Shown piece after piece: positions 9,909 to 22,199 of a stretch of 64,000 bases of DNA (its first letter is position 1; every line of letters starts with the position of its first letter). Origin of the DNA: Delphinapterus leucas (lineage: Eukaryota; Chordata; Mammalia; Artiodactyla; Monodontidae); NCBI RefSeq assembly GCF_002288925.2, contig NW_022098021.1, positions 32,211,484 through 32,275,483 of the forward strand. The letters run 5' to 3'. The notes beneath the pieces are model-generated. The model had not been told where the DNA came from. It saw only the letters and a list, made by a program, of their open reading frames with translations, and ran no database searches. The translations under genes and the position numbers were made by a program.

Positions 9909-12127
9909 ACACCTATCTTGGATTTGGGCAGCAAGGACTAGTCTGTGAAGAAAGTGTATTTAAGCAGAGACTCCCCCAGGACTGATGAGGAGGTTTTGGC
10001 CCAGCAGGGAGAGGAGGTGGCCATGGAGGCGTTTAGCAGAGAAGTTGTATGTGCCAAGGCACTGAGGTAAGAGAGAGCTCCTTCACCTGGTGTCTGGATC
10101 AGGCGCCAGTGAGGGACGTGGAACCCAACAAATGTCCCTCTGGGCAAAATTCTCAAAAAATGACTGGAAAACTTAGGATTTGGAGGAAAGGTTTCCAACC
10201 AGGAAGCAGAGGTTTCTCAGGAAGGGTTCTGCCTGGTCTGAGTAACTTCCCTCAGTGGCTTTCCAGGGTGAGGCTTTTGTTTAGTGCAGCTTTTGCCTGA
10301 GTGTATTTTTGTTGCTGCTGTTATAATGCTGAACTCTTTCCAGCTCTTCTTTGTTTATGTAACTCTAAGCAGCCATCTAATTTCGAGGATATGACAATCT
10401 TTCCATGCAGCATTTTTGTCCGTGATGACTGCTGAGTTACGTCTTTATAATAGGCAAGCAAGTTTATTTTTGTTCACGTATCAGTGTAAGAAATAATCAT
10501 ACCAAGAACATTTCGGCTTTAAAAAAAAATCCTCTTTAAGATAGACTCGATGTAGCTCAGTAGTCTCCTCCTGCAGATCCATATGATGAATCTATTTCAG
10601 ATGTTTTTACCAGTGAAAGCTTGTTGCTCTTGTCAAAATGGTTTACTTTCTTGTACTCAATAATGAAAAATATTTATCCGTTATGTTTTATTTCTTGTCT
10701 TAGGAAGCTTAGAGATAAAACTGCAGAATTCAATATTAGCCCAGGTTTGGGATATAATTCTCTTCCTGCCTATCATATTTTAATTCTTTCCTTTTATCTT
10801 TAGCAATTCTACTCTACATGTGTCTTCAGTGGTAATCTACATTCAATACTTTTTTGAAGCAAGAAGATTACAAATTACAGAACTCTTACTAGATGCTGTG
10901 GCAAAAAAAGGCATGTAAGACTCATTCACTGTCCAGGAATCTTCAACCTACTAAATATTCAGAGAGGAATTTCTCTTCCAATAAGTATATTAATGAAAGG
11001 CTTGTAATTTTCTAGGCCTCAAATTATCTCGACAATAGGCTAAAACTAAAACTGTATTTCCTTGCATTCTATCTGAAAATTGAAGTTACAACCATTTTTA
11101 ATTAAAATTCTTCCAACGGTATACAGGATATTCTTTTCTGCAAAGACATATATGTACAGATATACACACATATGAAAAGGCAGTAGTAGTTGATAAGACC
11201 AATGTATCATTGTGAAGGTTGGCAAATATGAAAAGCTTATTTGTAGCAGGTATATGGGCACTAACAATGAAATAGTAAGTGCATAAATAATTGCTGCCTG
11301 CTGCCTTTTTTGCAGCTTTCCAGAGAAAAAATTATCCATTGAGATCAAGTAGTTTTAATCATTTTGCAACAGAGAAGATAATCTAAGAAAACCGAGTACC
11401 CTGTTCGAAGAAGTTAATGAAAACAGAATTCAATAAACCAACAAGTTGAGACCTTCCAAAGAAAATTAGGCCATTCCAGATCCCAACGCCAGGGTTGTCT
11501 TCTAATCTACCTCCTTTGAATAAAAAGAATAATTTTTTTAAACCCTCTAAAAATTATTCCTTGCCACAGTTCTGCCTTCCAAATCCAATTAGCAATTTTT
11601 ATTATCTCATTTTAGTAACATCTGTTAAGCTTGAAAAATATATTACTGGCTTTCTATTGATCTCTTTCTGGTCTGTATTTATAAAGAAGAAAACTTCTTA
11701 TTTCTATTTACCAACATGAAAGAAAAAGAGATTTAAGGCAAGGCACTTAACATCGAAATGTCATAAACTTCCACCTAAATAAGCAGTTACAGAAGAGCAG
11801 ACGCGTCTTGATTGCTTTGGTAAACGGTGCTGTCATAGACCAGTCAATACAGTTAATGCTAACTGTAATGTACTGTTGTCAAAATTGTACTTATTCCTAA
11901 ACTTAATTTCTGATTTATGTCATTTTACATAAAGTGATTCTGAAAAGCTAAAGCTTATTGCATTCATTCCTGCTGATGGGAGACCGACATGACAAATATC
12001 TTCTATCATGAGTATTTGAATATCAAGTTCAATATACCTTGTGGGTTCAGGATTGACTGGTGTTTGCTCAGTCATCCCCCATCTGCCCCGGACTTCTGGT
12101 AACACAGCTTGAAATACCAGTGAATCA
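9909..12127. other. unassigned, repeat-poor sequence
   Basis: No gene or confident repeat was identified in about 2.2 kb. The parts 10300-10560 and 11750-12080 have an even, low-repeat composition with scattered CpGs (for example gacgcgtcttgattgctttg near 11800) and could be conserved non-coding DNA. About 9990-10090 weakly resembles an ancient mammalian repeat. Confidence 0.5.
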
Positions 12128-12142
12128 AAATTGACAGGTCTT

Positions 12143-12467
12143 GGGACTTCCCTGGTGGCACAGTGGTTAAGAATCTGCCTGCCAGTGCAGGGGACACAGG
12201 TTTGATCCCTGGTCCAGGAAGATCCCACATGCCACAGAGCAACTAAGCCTGCGAGCCACAACTACTGAAGCCCAGGCGCCCTAGAGCCCGCGCGCTGCAA
12301 CTACTGAGCTCATGCGCTGCAACTACTGAAACCCGTGCACCTAGAGCCCATGCTCCGCAACAAGAGAAGCCCACGCACCGCAACGAAGAGTAGCCCCTGC
12401 TCGCCACAACTAGAGAAAGCCTGCGCGCAGCAACAAAGACCCAACACAACCAAAATTTTTTTTTAAA
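12143..12467 (+). mobile_element. CHR SINE, long form
   Basis: Starts gggacttccctggtggcaca. The tRNA-like head has a recognisable B box (ggtttgatccc). The body carries three 'caactactga' units and ends with the long-form tail agcaacaaagacccaacaca before a mixed A/T run. The flanks aaattgacaggtcttg (near 12128-12143) and agattaacaagttttg (near 12469-12484) match at 12 of 16 positions, every difference being a transition, so this is an old TSD. The long form is shared with hippos and ruminants and predates the short copies elsewhere in the window. Confidence 0.9.
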
Positions 12468-12484
12468 AAAGATTAACAAGTTTT

Positions 12485-14548
12485 GACCTGAGCTGTATTT
12501 ATAGAAAACACCATGTTTGTCTCCAGAGGCAATATCCTTCACAAAGGCCTATAGAAATACTTACAGTGCACTGTGGAGTGCCTTGGTCATTTTGTTCAAT
12601 AAGTGGTGCGTTTCTAAAATGGGAGAAGAATGAAAATTCAAGTTTTTAATTTGATTACAAACGAGTCTCCAGTGAACTGTGGTTGTTCCTTACACATCAG
12701 TTCCTATTCCTTGGGGCAAACACAGGAACTGTAGGAGCCAGAGCCATCACATGTTGTTCTAAAGAAGCTGGAAAGTGTCAGAGCTCCTTGCTTCTATGGA
12801 TGTAGAAAAATCCTGCCGTATCCTTCTCCTAGGCTGTATCATGTCAGAGAATTTGCGTAACACAAACTTGTGTTAAGCGCTGCTTTCTCTTTCTCCAGTC
12901 ATCCCAATCTTTCCCTCACTCTCTCTCTCTCTCCCCTCCCTGGCTCCCTTTCTTATTCTATTTATACTACCTGGTTCATATTTACCTTTATAGAAATTTC
13001 TGACTAGATAATTCACACCCTTTGTTGGGGGGCGGGGGTAGGAGGGCAGGAACAGAGCAGAACGTTAGGTTCTATGCTAACACACTTACAGAAGAGGCTC
13101 TAATAATTTCCTACAGTTATTCTTCTCAGCGTAGTACGGAAATGCACTCATTAGTTTAATTTTTTTTCCTTCTGATTGCCAGAATTATTTATTGCTGAAA
13201 ATTGAAAATTTGTATTATAGTTATTATTCATTTTGATTGGCTTAAAAATTCAGTTTGTTAGGAATCTTAAAGAAAAAAAAAATCCCACAAAGTTTAAATG
13301 CGGTTCCAAAAGGCAGCAAAGGAATTTGAAGAGAACAGATCTGCTGAAAAAGAAAAATGTTTTAGCATTTTCAACTGACCAGAGTGGAATCGATGAAAAG
13401 CAGGAAGTCTCAGAAGGAAACTGCAGCAAAGTAAAAAAGGGTTTATAAAAGAATAAATAGCCATTTTGAGAGTTGTGTTGGAAGGGATAAGGTGATTTTT
13501 TTTTTTTTTTAATCTGAAGCTATAATGAAAAGACCAGAATTACAGATTTGATGCCTCTATAGAATCAAACTTTTCCACGACAAGAAATAGACTTTCATCT
13601 CCGGCTAAAAATCTTGAAAAGACCTAGAAATATGGACCTGATTATTTAGAGTTGATTCCATCACAATCTGTGGAGAAACAACGCATAATAAAGGATCAGA
13701 GTGATCATGTCAATTGAGGACAGTCCCATGAACTAATCTGAATGATTATTTGAGCTGGAGGTTTCTTAGGCTACAACTACCTATAGACAAGAAATGAGTG
13801 GATTATGGCACAATCTTCATTGTTACTATCTGTGGAGATTGTTCTGCAATCACTTCTGCAGCTGTGATTGTTATCAACAGCCAAAGTGAACATGAGCAAA
13901 CAGCGTGGTGCAGTGGGGGGACACACCCAAGGAACCGAGGTGAGGCTTGAGCCTCTTTTTTTCTCTTCCACTAACCAGCCACTTGATGTCCCATATGGGG
14001 AAGCCCTATAAACTCCTATCTCTTAGTTTCTTCAACTTTCAGATAGGAATAATATAATAATATTCACTTATCTACTACCCCACTGGGTTGTTATGAGTAT
14101 CAAATTATATGAAAGAAGGAAAAGAACTTTAGAAAAAGATTTAAACCATTGATAGATTTGTTGATCTATGGTACCAGAGATCATTCTTGCATCTGCTCAA
14201 AGCTCAAATTTCATTACAATTTATGGCATGCATATTAATTTTATTGTTTTTTAAACTTAGTCTTAACACATTCCAACTTAAAAACTAGTAGATGAGATGG
14301 TTTTTGCAAAGGGACTTGTCTTTTGTTTTGCTGTAAGTGGAAAAGTCCTATTGCAGAGACTCATTTTTTAGTACTTGGAAGACTTTGCAAAGAAGTTCAA
14401 ATTCAGAGACAAGTTTTAAATCCCCTTCCCAAGTATTTCTATGGTAATGGCAACAACAATATTAACACTAACTGCAGTGACAAAGCCCTTGATTTCCCCT
14501 TATGGTTATGTTGAATGCATACTGTAGTTTGAAAAAGATAAAGCAATA
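12485..14548. other. unassigned sequence
   Basis: No gene or confident repeat was identified. It contains a short (CT)n run at 12918-12936, a G-rich patch at 13026-13050 and T-runs near 13500. A 71-codon lysine-rich frame at 13233-13448 lies in A-rich DNA and shows no domain. Confidence 0.5.
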
Positions 14549-14553
14549 CTTCC

Positions 14554-15210
14554 TGGGAAAAGCCAACTAGCCTCCGACAAGTTCGCACAGGGAAGGAGAG
14601 CCTTCGTGTGGTTACCAGGGGTCTGGATCATGGATACTCAGGTTGGAAATTCAGTGGTCAGCGTATCCAGAGGTAACTGGGCTCAGAGACATACTCACAC
14701 CAATCCAGCTCCCAAGTCTGATGTTAAGAATCCACAGCACCAATTTATTCACTTATAGCAAAACTGTCCCTCTGCATGGGTAGATCCAGACAGGGCAATG
14801 CTCACCAGAAGATTGCTTGATGGATATAGAGTCAGAAGCTTACTGCCTGACCTGAACATCTGCTGTGAGATACCTGCACTGCACAGGCCAGGACCTTGAG
14901 CTCATGGTTCAGGACACCCAGTCTTCCGGAGAAGGCTGGAGATGGAGAGCCCATCTTCATCCCCTTTGACTGGCCCTATTATTGACCAATCAGCTTTCAG
15001 ATTAAGACATTTTTTCCCTTTGCCACATGAATACCTTCCCTTCAATTTTAGCCTGGGAGGCGTTCTGCCTCTGTAAGGTAATCATATATCTTTGCTCTGA
15101 TATATTAATTGTTTGTTTCATAGAAACACTTGGAGGGTAATCTTTCCAGGTTCCTGGGCTGCACCTCACTGTGGCCCCAGGTCACGCATCACCAACCATT
15201 CTTCCTCACA
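14554..15210 (-). mobile_element. solo LTR, probably ERVL/MaLR-related
   Basis: Read on the minus strand it begins TGTGAGGAAG, carries an AATAAA signal (plus-strand tttatt at 14744-14749) and a CCAAT-type site (attgaccaatcag near 14976), and ends CTTTTCCCA, giving a TG...CA frame. The flanks cttcc (14549-14553) and tttcc (15211-15215) are a likely 5-bp TSD. I do not recognise the family by name. No internal retroviral sequence flanks it. Confidence 0.55.
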
Positions 15211-15215
15211 TTTCC

Positions 15216-15609
15216 CCAGCCTGCTCTGGGCCTTTGAGCGCGGTTGGGTCTGGAACGTTCACCATATCCTGTGAAACTTCAGTACCGTTTTAAAAGTCCA
15301 TTCCTCTGTGCGCACTGGGTAGGCTAGTGTTCACTAAGAGAGCTGCGTCACCAAACTCAGACTGTGGGGCATAAGTCATTTTGCTGGCATAGCCCTTCCC
15401 TCCAATGGAGAAAAATAGAGAAAGAGCATCCTCTGCATTTTGCAAGAATGACAATGTTGAAATCAGTCTTCAAAGAATCATTCTAGTTCCATGGGCCCAT
15501 AGTAACTATGGGATCCCCTCTTGACTAGGAAGATTTCACTTCATCAAATAAAAAAGTTGTATTTTGTCAAATAAAAAAAAAGTTGTCACTAATCACCGTA
15601 ATACTTCCA
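15216..15609. other. unassigned sequence
   Basis: About 400 bp with a few CpGs (gagcgcggttggg near 15236) and no recognised repeat or gene. Confidence 0.5.
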
Positions 15610-15627
15610 GATTCAAGCAATTACTCC

Positions 15628-15702
15628 GTAACTGAATCACTTTACTGTACACCTGAAACGAACACAACATTGTAAATCAACTATACTGCAATTAAAAAAA
15701 AA
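15628..15702 (+). mobile_element. very short 5'-truncated L1
   Basis: Only the last 75 bp of a Laurasiatherian L1 3' end are present ('actgtacacctgaaacgaac', then 'acattgtaaatcaactatac', then an A-tail). The TSD is gattcaagcaattactcc at 15610-15627 and gattcaagcaactacgcc at 15703-15720, 16 of 18 identical. The 5' truncation is extreme. Confidence 0.9.
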
Positions 15703-15754
15703 GATTCAAGCAACTACGCCAGCCCTAGCTCCAACGGGCTACATGTGTAATCAC

Positions 15755-15965
15755 AACTAACATTTATTGAATGCTTTCTCTGTGCTAGGCAGAGTATTAG
15801 CATTTTGCATGGATTACTTCATTTAATCCTCACAATGGCCTTATGATGTAGGTAGTTTAATTATCCCCATTTTACGGATGGGGAGACTGACAGTAAGAAC
15901 AGACAGATGGTAGAATGTGGAGCCAGGACATAAACCTCCCGGTGAAATCTGAAACAGTGTGGTGA
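15755..15965 (-). mobile_element. MIR SINE
   Basis: Near full-length reverse complement of MIR: 'acatttattgaatgctttct', 'ttcatttaatcctcacaatg', 'tatccccattttacggatgg', 'gatggtagaatgtggagcca'. Confidence 0.85.
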
Positions 15966-16873
15966 CAAGAGTGTTCCATTACTGAAAGCCTTTGTTTTTC
16001 CCATGGTACTTGTTCCTATGGTATGCCTGATCCCTACAGCAAAGATGGATCTAGATATTTTGCAGTTGCTAACCATCTTGGCAAGAGCTGGGCAAATAAA
16101 AAGTCAAAAAGTGTAGAAACTTGTATTTTGTTGCTACAGAAATTGTGCCAGGCACTCCTCGGATCAGTTATGATTCCCAGCAGACAACTTTCTCAGCTGC
16201 CACAGAGCCATAAACACAGCTCTGGGATCTACTGATCAATGTTCTGAGCTGTCCAGGAGAATGTCACACACTGAGAAGTATTCAGATTTGAACTGAAAAA
16301 AGGGTTTTGTGCCCTACAAACCATAACTGAAAAAAAAATTGTCAAACATTTTTGAAGGACTCACAGTTTTCACGTAATTTCCAGAACATTAGACATTTGC
16401 TGGTTGTGTATATGCATCTTTTTTTACTTTCAGGCCTACGTGGTGATACAGTTTTCACCTGAGAGCCCCAAGGAGAGAAACTTCTGCCTCACCCAATACT
16501 CATAGGGTTAGAGACAGCAATTTTTTTTCCTTCTAGAAAACCAATAAGGACTTCCCTCATAAATGGACCACAATCCCTGTATGTATTGCTATCTCTTCAA
16601 CCACACTATTTGCTCCTCCAGAGGAAGCTATTGCATAGGCCACTGCAGGCCCCAGTGGGACTCCGCCAGAGGTGATATCTAAACACAACTGTGGCTCACA
16701 GTGGCCTTCCGACCACTCAGATCCATGAATTTGGCACCTACCATGTGCAGGCCACTTTGCTATCAACCTTCAGTGTTTTAAGTTTTATAAATGTGCCCAA
16801 ACGCTGAAAATTATTTGGCCAGTGTGAAAATTTTAGATCCATGCTTAATATGTATATGAAATGTCACTTAGCC
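15966..16873. other. unassigned sequence
   Basis: No gene or confident repeat. Frames of about 70 codons at 16023-16235 (plus) and 16557-16766 (minus) show no domain and are taken as chance. Confidence 0.5.
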
Positions 16874-17066
16874 CAGGGGTCCACAACCCCCAGGAACCGA
16901 CCGCACAGCAGAAGGTGAGCTGCAGGCAAGTGAGTGAAGCTTCATCTGCTGTTCCCCGCGGCTCCCATTACTGACTGAACCATCCCCCCCATCCCCCACC
17001 CCCGTTCTTGGAAAAATTGGCTTCCACAAAACTGGTCCCTGGTGCCAAAAAGGTCGGGGACCGCTG
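16874..17066 (+). mobile_element. MER1-type hAT (Charlie) MITE
   Basis: Begins caggggtccacaacccc and ends ggtcggggaccgctg, the terminal inverted repeats of this hAT family. Internal 'gcacagcagaaggtgagctg' and 'ctggtccctggtgccaaaaa' also match. The 8-bp TSD is acttagcc (16866-16873) and acttagtc (17067-17074), 7 of 8 identical. It is internally deleted and has no transposase. Confidence 0.85.
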
Positions 17067-17074
17067 ACTTAGTC

Positions 17075-18990
17075 AAATAAATTGTCCTGTTGTGTCATCT
17101 GGACCGGGACGCACGCCTTTTAGAATCAGAAGACACTCAACCTTCAAAGCTGGTCGACCCCACTTCCCTTCCTCACCCATCTTTCCCCCACACCCATCTC
17201 CAAGTCACCTCCTCTCATCCCCTACATACAAACACACACTTTTTCAAAACAAACCCATGGAGCAGCTGTTCGCATGGCTACTCCATCATTAAGATCTATC
17301 ACTTCCCAGCACCTTATGGCTGTAATAGAATTTCCCCCCTTTGATGAATGCTTGTTCAACAACTCTCACATTTGCCTACCCAAGAAACTCTTTTCTGTGG
17401 GAGGAAACAAAATTACATCCTCCTTTACAATGATCCAGCAGAGAAAATGAGATCAACCAACACATTACAGCTTCTATCAGCGGAGCCACATGCTCCCTCT
17501 TGAGAAAGGAAGGAAAATGAGCTGCCAGCTAAAAACTCCTAAGGAGTGTCACAATTACAACTTTTCATTGGTGCTCCTAGTGACGGTACCTCTGACCTAG
17601 AACAACTTAGACACGCAGATGTACTCCTGAGTCTGCTCATTAGCCTAATGAGGATCGAGTCAGGCAAAGAGTTAATTCGACTAATTTAATCAGCAAGCCC
17701 TTCGACGTGTCTACTGGGAGAAAGCCAAAGTGACGGAGACAAACAGAAACACACAGAGGAGAGGAATTTACTGAGCTGTGCTTGTGATTAGGCAGAGCCA
17801 TAGCTTGAAAACATAATAGGATAAACGCTGGAAAAAGCCTTAATGATTGCTTACCCCGGCCACTTCATTTGTTAAGACCTAATGAGGTTAAGAAATCATT
17901 ATAAAAATAAAACTTATTATAAAATGAGTAATACATGGGAAAGCATTTTCAAAACTGTAAACTGCTGTGTGTGTGCATATACAAAATATTATTAAATTGT
18001 TTTCCCAAACAACATAGAAGAAAAACTAAAGCAATGCATTCATTGTTACATATTTTCATAAAACAAATACTATAAATAAGTGTCTTCCCCTTCCCAACCC
18101 CCACCCCCAAAACCCTGATTCTTTAGCTGTGTGGACACACTTCACACTCAGTCATCTGATAAGGACATAGTTTGAAATTATTATAAAAAATTTCCTCTAA
18201 ACTTTTCTTACTTTTGAAGACTCTAGAAAAATAAAGCATTGATGAGTGTTATTTGATGACAAATGTAAATTTTAGTTTTACCAGACTTAGGGATTTTCAG
18301 TTAATACTTGGTGTAGGTGATTTATGTTTTTGATTAATAGTTTTCAATTTCTTTGAAGTTCTACCTTAAAATGAGCACTATAAAATGTCTATTTAATGTT
18401 GGCAGTACTCCTGACAATGTGCCTTGATCTTACAATTAGAGATTAAGCCACAATTGCTCATCAGATTCTGTAATTCTAAGAGACTTGATTGAGGGTTTTT
18501 TTCTGGACAACGGAATGTCATTTGCATTGATTATTTCATTATATTAATTTTCTCATCACTTTTTCTTTTCTTTTTTCTTTTTTTTTGTTTTCATTTGAAC
18601 ACTATTAAGGAAGTTTTTTCCCAACAGGCTCAAGCCTAAGTGGATGAAAAAAAGGAAATGAATGAGTTTCTTCAGTTAAAAAACAAAGGAAAGGAAGAAA
18701 GAAAGGGTTTATGGGGATACTAAGCCATATAGCCTATAAATTGTTCCTTTTTCCTTTTATCCTTGATGATAGTTTGTAGAATTAAAAGAGGATGGGGAAA
18801 TTTATATTTTGAGGGTGAGTCTTTTAAGAAATTAATCTTTTGTAATGTCCTTTCTATTTAATGATACTGCAACAGACAGGCCAGGAAATACATAATGTTC
18901 CTTTTCTGTAATTTTTCTTAAAAATAATTTTTCCCTATTCAATTATTGATGGAGATTCTATTATGTATACTAGGTATAAAGTTTATATTC
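17075..18990. other. repeat-poor block, candidate conserved non-coding DNA
   Basis: About 1.9 kb without a recognised repeat. At 17639-17649 the sequence attagcctaat is two TAAT cores facing each other. TTAATT cores follow near 17672 and 17685. At 18520-18527 atttgcat is a POU octamer on the minus strand, followed by tgattat. CpGs persist at 17670-17710 although the region is AT-rich. No coding frame is supported. The function is an inference from motif content. Confidence 0.4.
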
Positions 18991-19089
18991 TTGTAAAAGA
19001 GATAGACATTAAATAAATAAACAAATAAATATGACCATAAAACATAAGTGCAATAAAGGAAAAGAATTGTGTTCCATGAGAGAAAAACG

Positions 19090-19420
19090 GGGATAACATT
19101 ATTTATATGTGAGTGTGTCAGGGACGGACTCTCTGAGAGATGTAAAGAACAGGTGCAAGTTTAGACTCATCAAGTAGAGGGAAGAGGGACCAGGCAAAGT
19201 AACAGAAAATGCAAAAGATCTGGAAACAGGAAAGACCTTGGTGGGTTCAAGGAATATCATCAAGGTCAGTGTAAATGGAGTAAAGGAGAAAGTGGTACAA
19301 GATGAGGCTGGAGATGAGGCCACTGTCCAGACTGGAGTGATTGAAGAGTGAATAGGGGAGTTGATATAGACTAGTAGTGAATTGAATGCAGGATTAAGTT
19401 TCTTTGCTTCCTCCCCAAAT
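19090..19420. mobile_element. ancient mammalian repeat, unnamed
   Basis: The order 'accaggcaaagtaacagaaa', 'gaccttggtgggttcaagga', 'gatgaggctggagatgaggc' resembles a mammal-wide repeat (gcaaaggccctgaggtgggaa...gagatgaggctggagag). Related but diverged pieces occur near 35700-36080, 39230-39870 and 47500-47620. The minus-strand 134-codon frame across it is the antisense of this repeat. Confidence 0.4.
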
Positions 19421-19691
19421 TCATTATAAAATGACAAACAGAAAATAAATCTTTTATAAAAGGCATAAACCCCCAAGAACAAAGAAAGATGCAGAAGAGA
19501 CAAACGGCATCAAAATTTTATAGAGTCTGAAAAGCATGTGAGCAAGTGGTAATTGATTTATCAACTCTGAGAAAGTCAGCAGTGGGGAAAGTGAAGAAGT
19601 TGCCCAGTTTACCAAGTTACCTCTAGACATGGGGTAAAGGTGAATCTAAAAGCAGAAGGATTGGTTGAAAGTCCATTCAAGAATCAGAGAA

Positions 19692-19899
19692 GGGCTTCCC
19701 TGGTGGTGCAGTGGTTGAGAGTCTGCCTGCCGATGCAGGGGACACGGGTTCGTGCCCCGGTCCGGGAAGATCCCACATGTCCCGGAGCGGCTGGGCCCGT
19801 GAGCCATGGCCGCTGAGCCTGCGCGTTCTGAGCCTGTGCTCCGCAACGGGAGAGGCCACAGCGGTGAGAGGCCTGCGTACCGCAAAAAAAGAAAAAAAA
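19692..19899 (+). mobile_element. CHR SINE, short form
   Basis: Complete plus-strand copy with gggcttccctggtgg head, B box ggttcgtgcc and an A-tail broken by one G. The 13-bp TSD aagaatcagagaa is identical at 19679-19691 and 19900-19912. Confidence 0.95.
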
Positions 19900-19912
19900 A
19901 AGAATCAGAGAA

Positions 19913-20699
19913 ACTCTGTACCAGTCAAGAAATGATTCAATACAGAGAATTAGCCGCTTACAAAACTGTTGGGAAAACTAGAGAAGTGCAGGTCAGAGAA
20001 AGCCATGGTTACTTCTCAGTTTCGCTGTCAGTTTTCAGAAAATCAAGAAGTTGCAAAACTTCAGAAAACTGCCAAAGATGATCACAGCTGTCTGAAGCAT
20101 CATAGCAGGCGATTTGCAAGAAAATACTTTGAGGCTGCTGTAAAATCTCATATATGCTGAAGTCCACAAAATTCCTTACAACTGCCAGAGGGCAATAAAT
20201 AACATGGTTTCCACGTTTTTGATGCCTTCCATTCTTGTAGGTGTGTCTCTTGTTGGCAGACTTGAATCCAGAACTTGGCAAGCAAATAATTCTGGGAATG
20301 TAGTTCCTGGGCTTCTAGCTCCTCCAATACAAGCAAGAGCTCAAAAGAGTCATGATAGCAGGGGGAACAGAAAGAGTACTGAAGCTGAGTTGCTACATCT
20401 GTTCAACACGGAGTCCCTCCCAGACCCCACTGCCCATTCGTGCAACTGAGCAATCACCCTTTCCTCTTGTGGGTAGAAGATGAGGGGTAGGACAGATCGT
20501 CTCTTGACTGGAGCACTAGAGTCAGCTGATGGCTGGGAGACCATTCTTAAAACTGGGGTGTTAGAGAAACTGAACATATTAAATGTTGAGATCACCCCCA
20601 GACGTCTTCTCCCATTTAACTCTAGGTTTAAGCCCCCAGGCCAGATATTGTAAGAGCCTTCCCTAGAAAAACCTGACAAGCTCCAAAGAAAAGGCTGCA
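19913..20699. other. unassigned sequence, possibly 5' part of the HAL1
   Basis: No gene is recognised. 20280-20350 (ataattctgggaatgtagtt) and 20350-20700 may be old L1/HAL1 5' sequence. The 121-codon minus-strand frame at 20350-20715 has no domain. Confidence 0.4.
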
Positions 20700-22195
20700 G
20701 AGATACTTCTATCAAGGATTTCTCCCAGAAAAAGTCCTTGTCAGATCACTTTATAGAGAAGCCCACAGTGGCAAAAGCCAAGGATCACCAGCATTTGAGG
20801 AAGATAACAAATATGAAGATCAGAGCCCAAAATAAACAAATAAACAAAAAACAAAACAAACAAAAAACATGGAAGACAGAAGCTATAAAGGAAAGAGAAA
20901 AATGTCAAAAACAAAAACTATCGTCAGCTATCCTCAGAGACTAAGGAGGGTATATTGAAACGAGAACCGAAAACTATTTTTTAATTGAAGTATGATAGCA
21001 GAACCAAAAAAGTTCTGCTTTTTAAGGTTTCTTAGTAGAAACTTTAGCAAATAGTTACAAAAATATCCCAGAAATTAGAGTAAAAAGACAAAGAGGTTTA
21101 TAAAAGATAAAAGGAGAGAAAATATAAAGGATGATCTACATAATAGAAGCTCCAAAAATAGAGAAATGAGGAAATTATAAAAGAAGGAGAAGAAATTATA
21201 GTAGGGAAAATTCAAGTTAATATACCAGAAATGAAGGACACTGTACTTAACACAATGAATGAACATGGACCAAGAAACATTAGAACACTAGGAACAAAAT
21301 CTTACAAGCCTTTAAAGAGGAAACCAACATAGGACTTATATCAGGGATTGGCAAGCTTTTTCTGTAAAGAGCGAGATCATAAATGTTTTAGACTTTGCAA
21401 GCCATAATATCTCTGTCAAAACTATGCAGCTCTGCAGTTATAGTGTGAAAGCAGATATAGACAATATGCAAATGAATGTGCATGGCTGTGCTCCAATAAA
21501 ACTTTATTAAAAACAGACAGTGTGTCATACTTTGCTAACCCATAACTTACATAAAGAATCAAGAATCAAAATGGCATCAGACTTGGCAATCAACAGACTG
21601 AAGACTGCATGACAATTTTTCAATGTTGGTAAAATTCTGAAGGAAAAGTATTTGTCATGTAGAATTCTATTCCCAGCCAAATTATGAAATAAAAGTGAGG
21701 AGTGAATAATGTCTCAAAAATGTTATTTCCCACTGACCTCTTCTCAGGAAGCTAACCAACAGTGAGCTTCATCAAAATGAGAAAGAAAGTCAAGAAAGAA
21801 AAAGACATAGGATCCTGAAACCAGGAATTAGTTTCCATTTCTTAGAACTCAGATTATGGTAAAGCAAAATACCAAGCCTGCAAGTCATACAGCACACAAG
21901 GGCACCCACTCCAGACTGGAGCAGAGCACAAGGTTTTGGTAGAAACGGCTTCAGGAAGATGAGATTGAGAGAATATCAACTATGTTTATATGGATTCAGA
22001 AAACACACAACTACACAGAAAATATCCAAATAAACAAAATGACTGGTATTAACTCCAAAAGAACAAAAAGTTGTGCAGGAAAAAGAAAATAGTAATCATT
22101 GATCAGTGTATGACTCAACTCTGATAATGGTCTCAAAGTCATAATAAACATTATACATTGATCTAAGCAAATTATGATAGAGTAAATAAAAGCGA
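20700..22195 (+). mobile_element. HAL1 (half-L1) element, interrupted by a hAT MITE
   Basis: Diverged but colinear HAL1 sequence: 'caaaatggcatcagacttgg', 'gtagaattctattcccagcc', 'ctcaggaagctaaccaacag', 'gactggagcagagcacaagg'. HAL1 is an L1 derivative that has ORF1 but no ORF2. The copy carries many stops. A hAT MITE sits at 21342-21544, and the reading resumes directly after its 8-bp TSD. The 5' boundary is uncertain. An A/C-rich simple run lies at 20832-20870. Confidence 0.7.
21342..21544 (+). mobile_element. hAT-Charlie type MITE
   Basis: The left end cagggattggcaagcttttt and the right end atactttgctaacccata match the inverted termini of a common hAT MITE (caggg..ttggcaaactttttctgtaaagggcc...). 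The 8-bp TSD is acttatat (21334-21341) and acttacat (21545-21552), 7 of 8 identical. It lies inside the HAL1. Confidence 0.85.
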
Positions 22196-22199
22196 AAAT

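Noticed and set aside
19099..19503. 134-codon minus-strand frame
   Set aside because: It is the antisense of an ancient interspersed repeat and has no recognisable domain.
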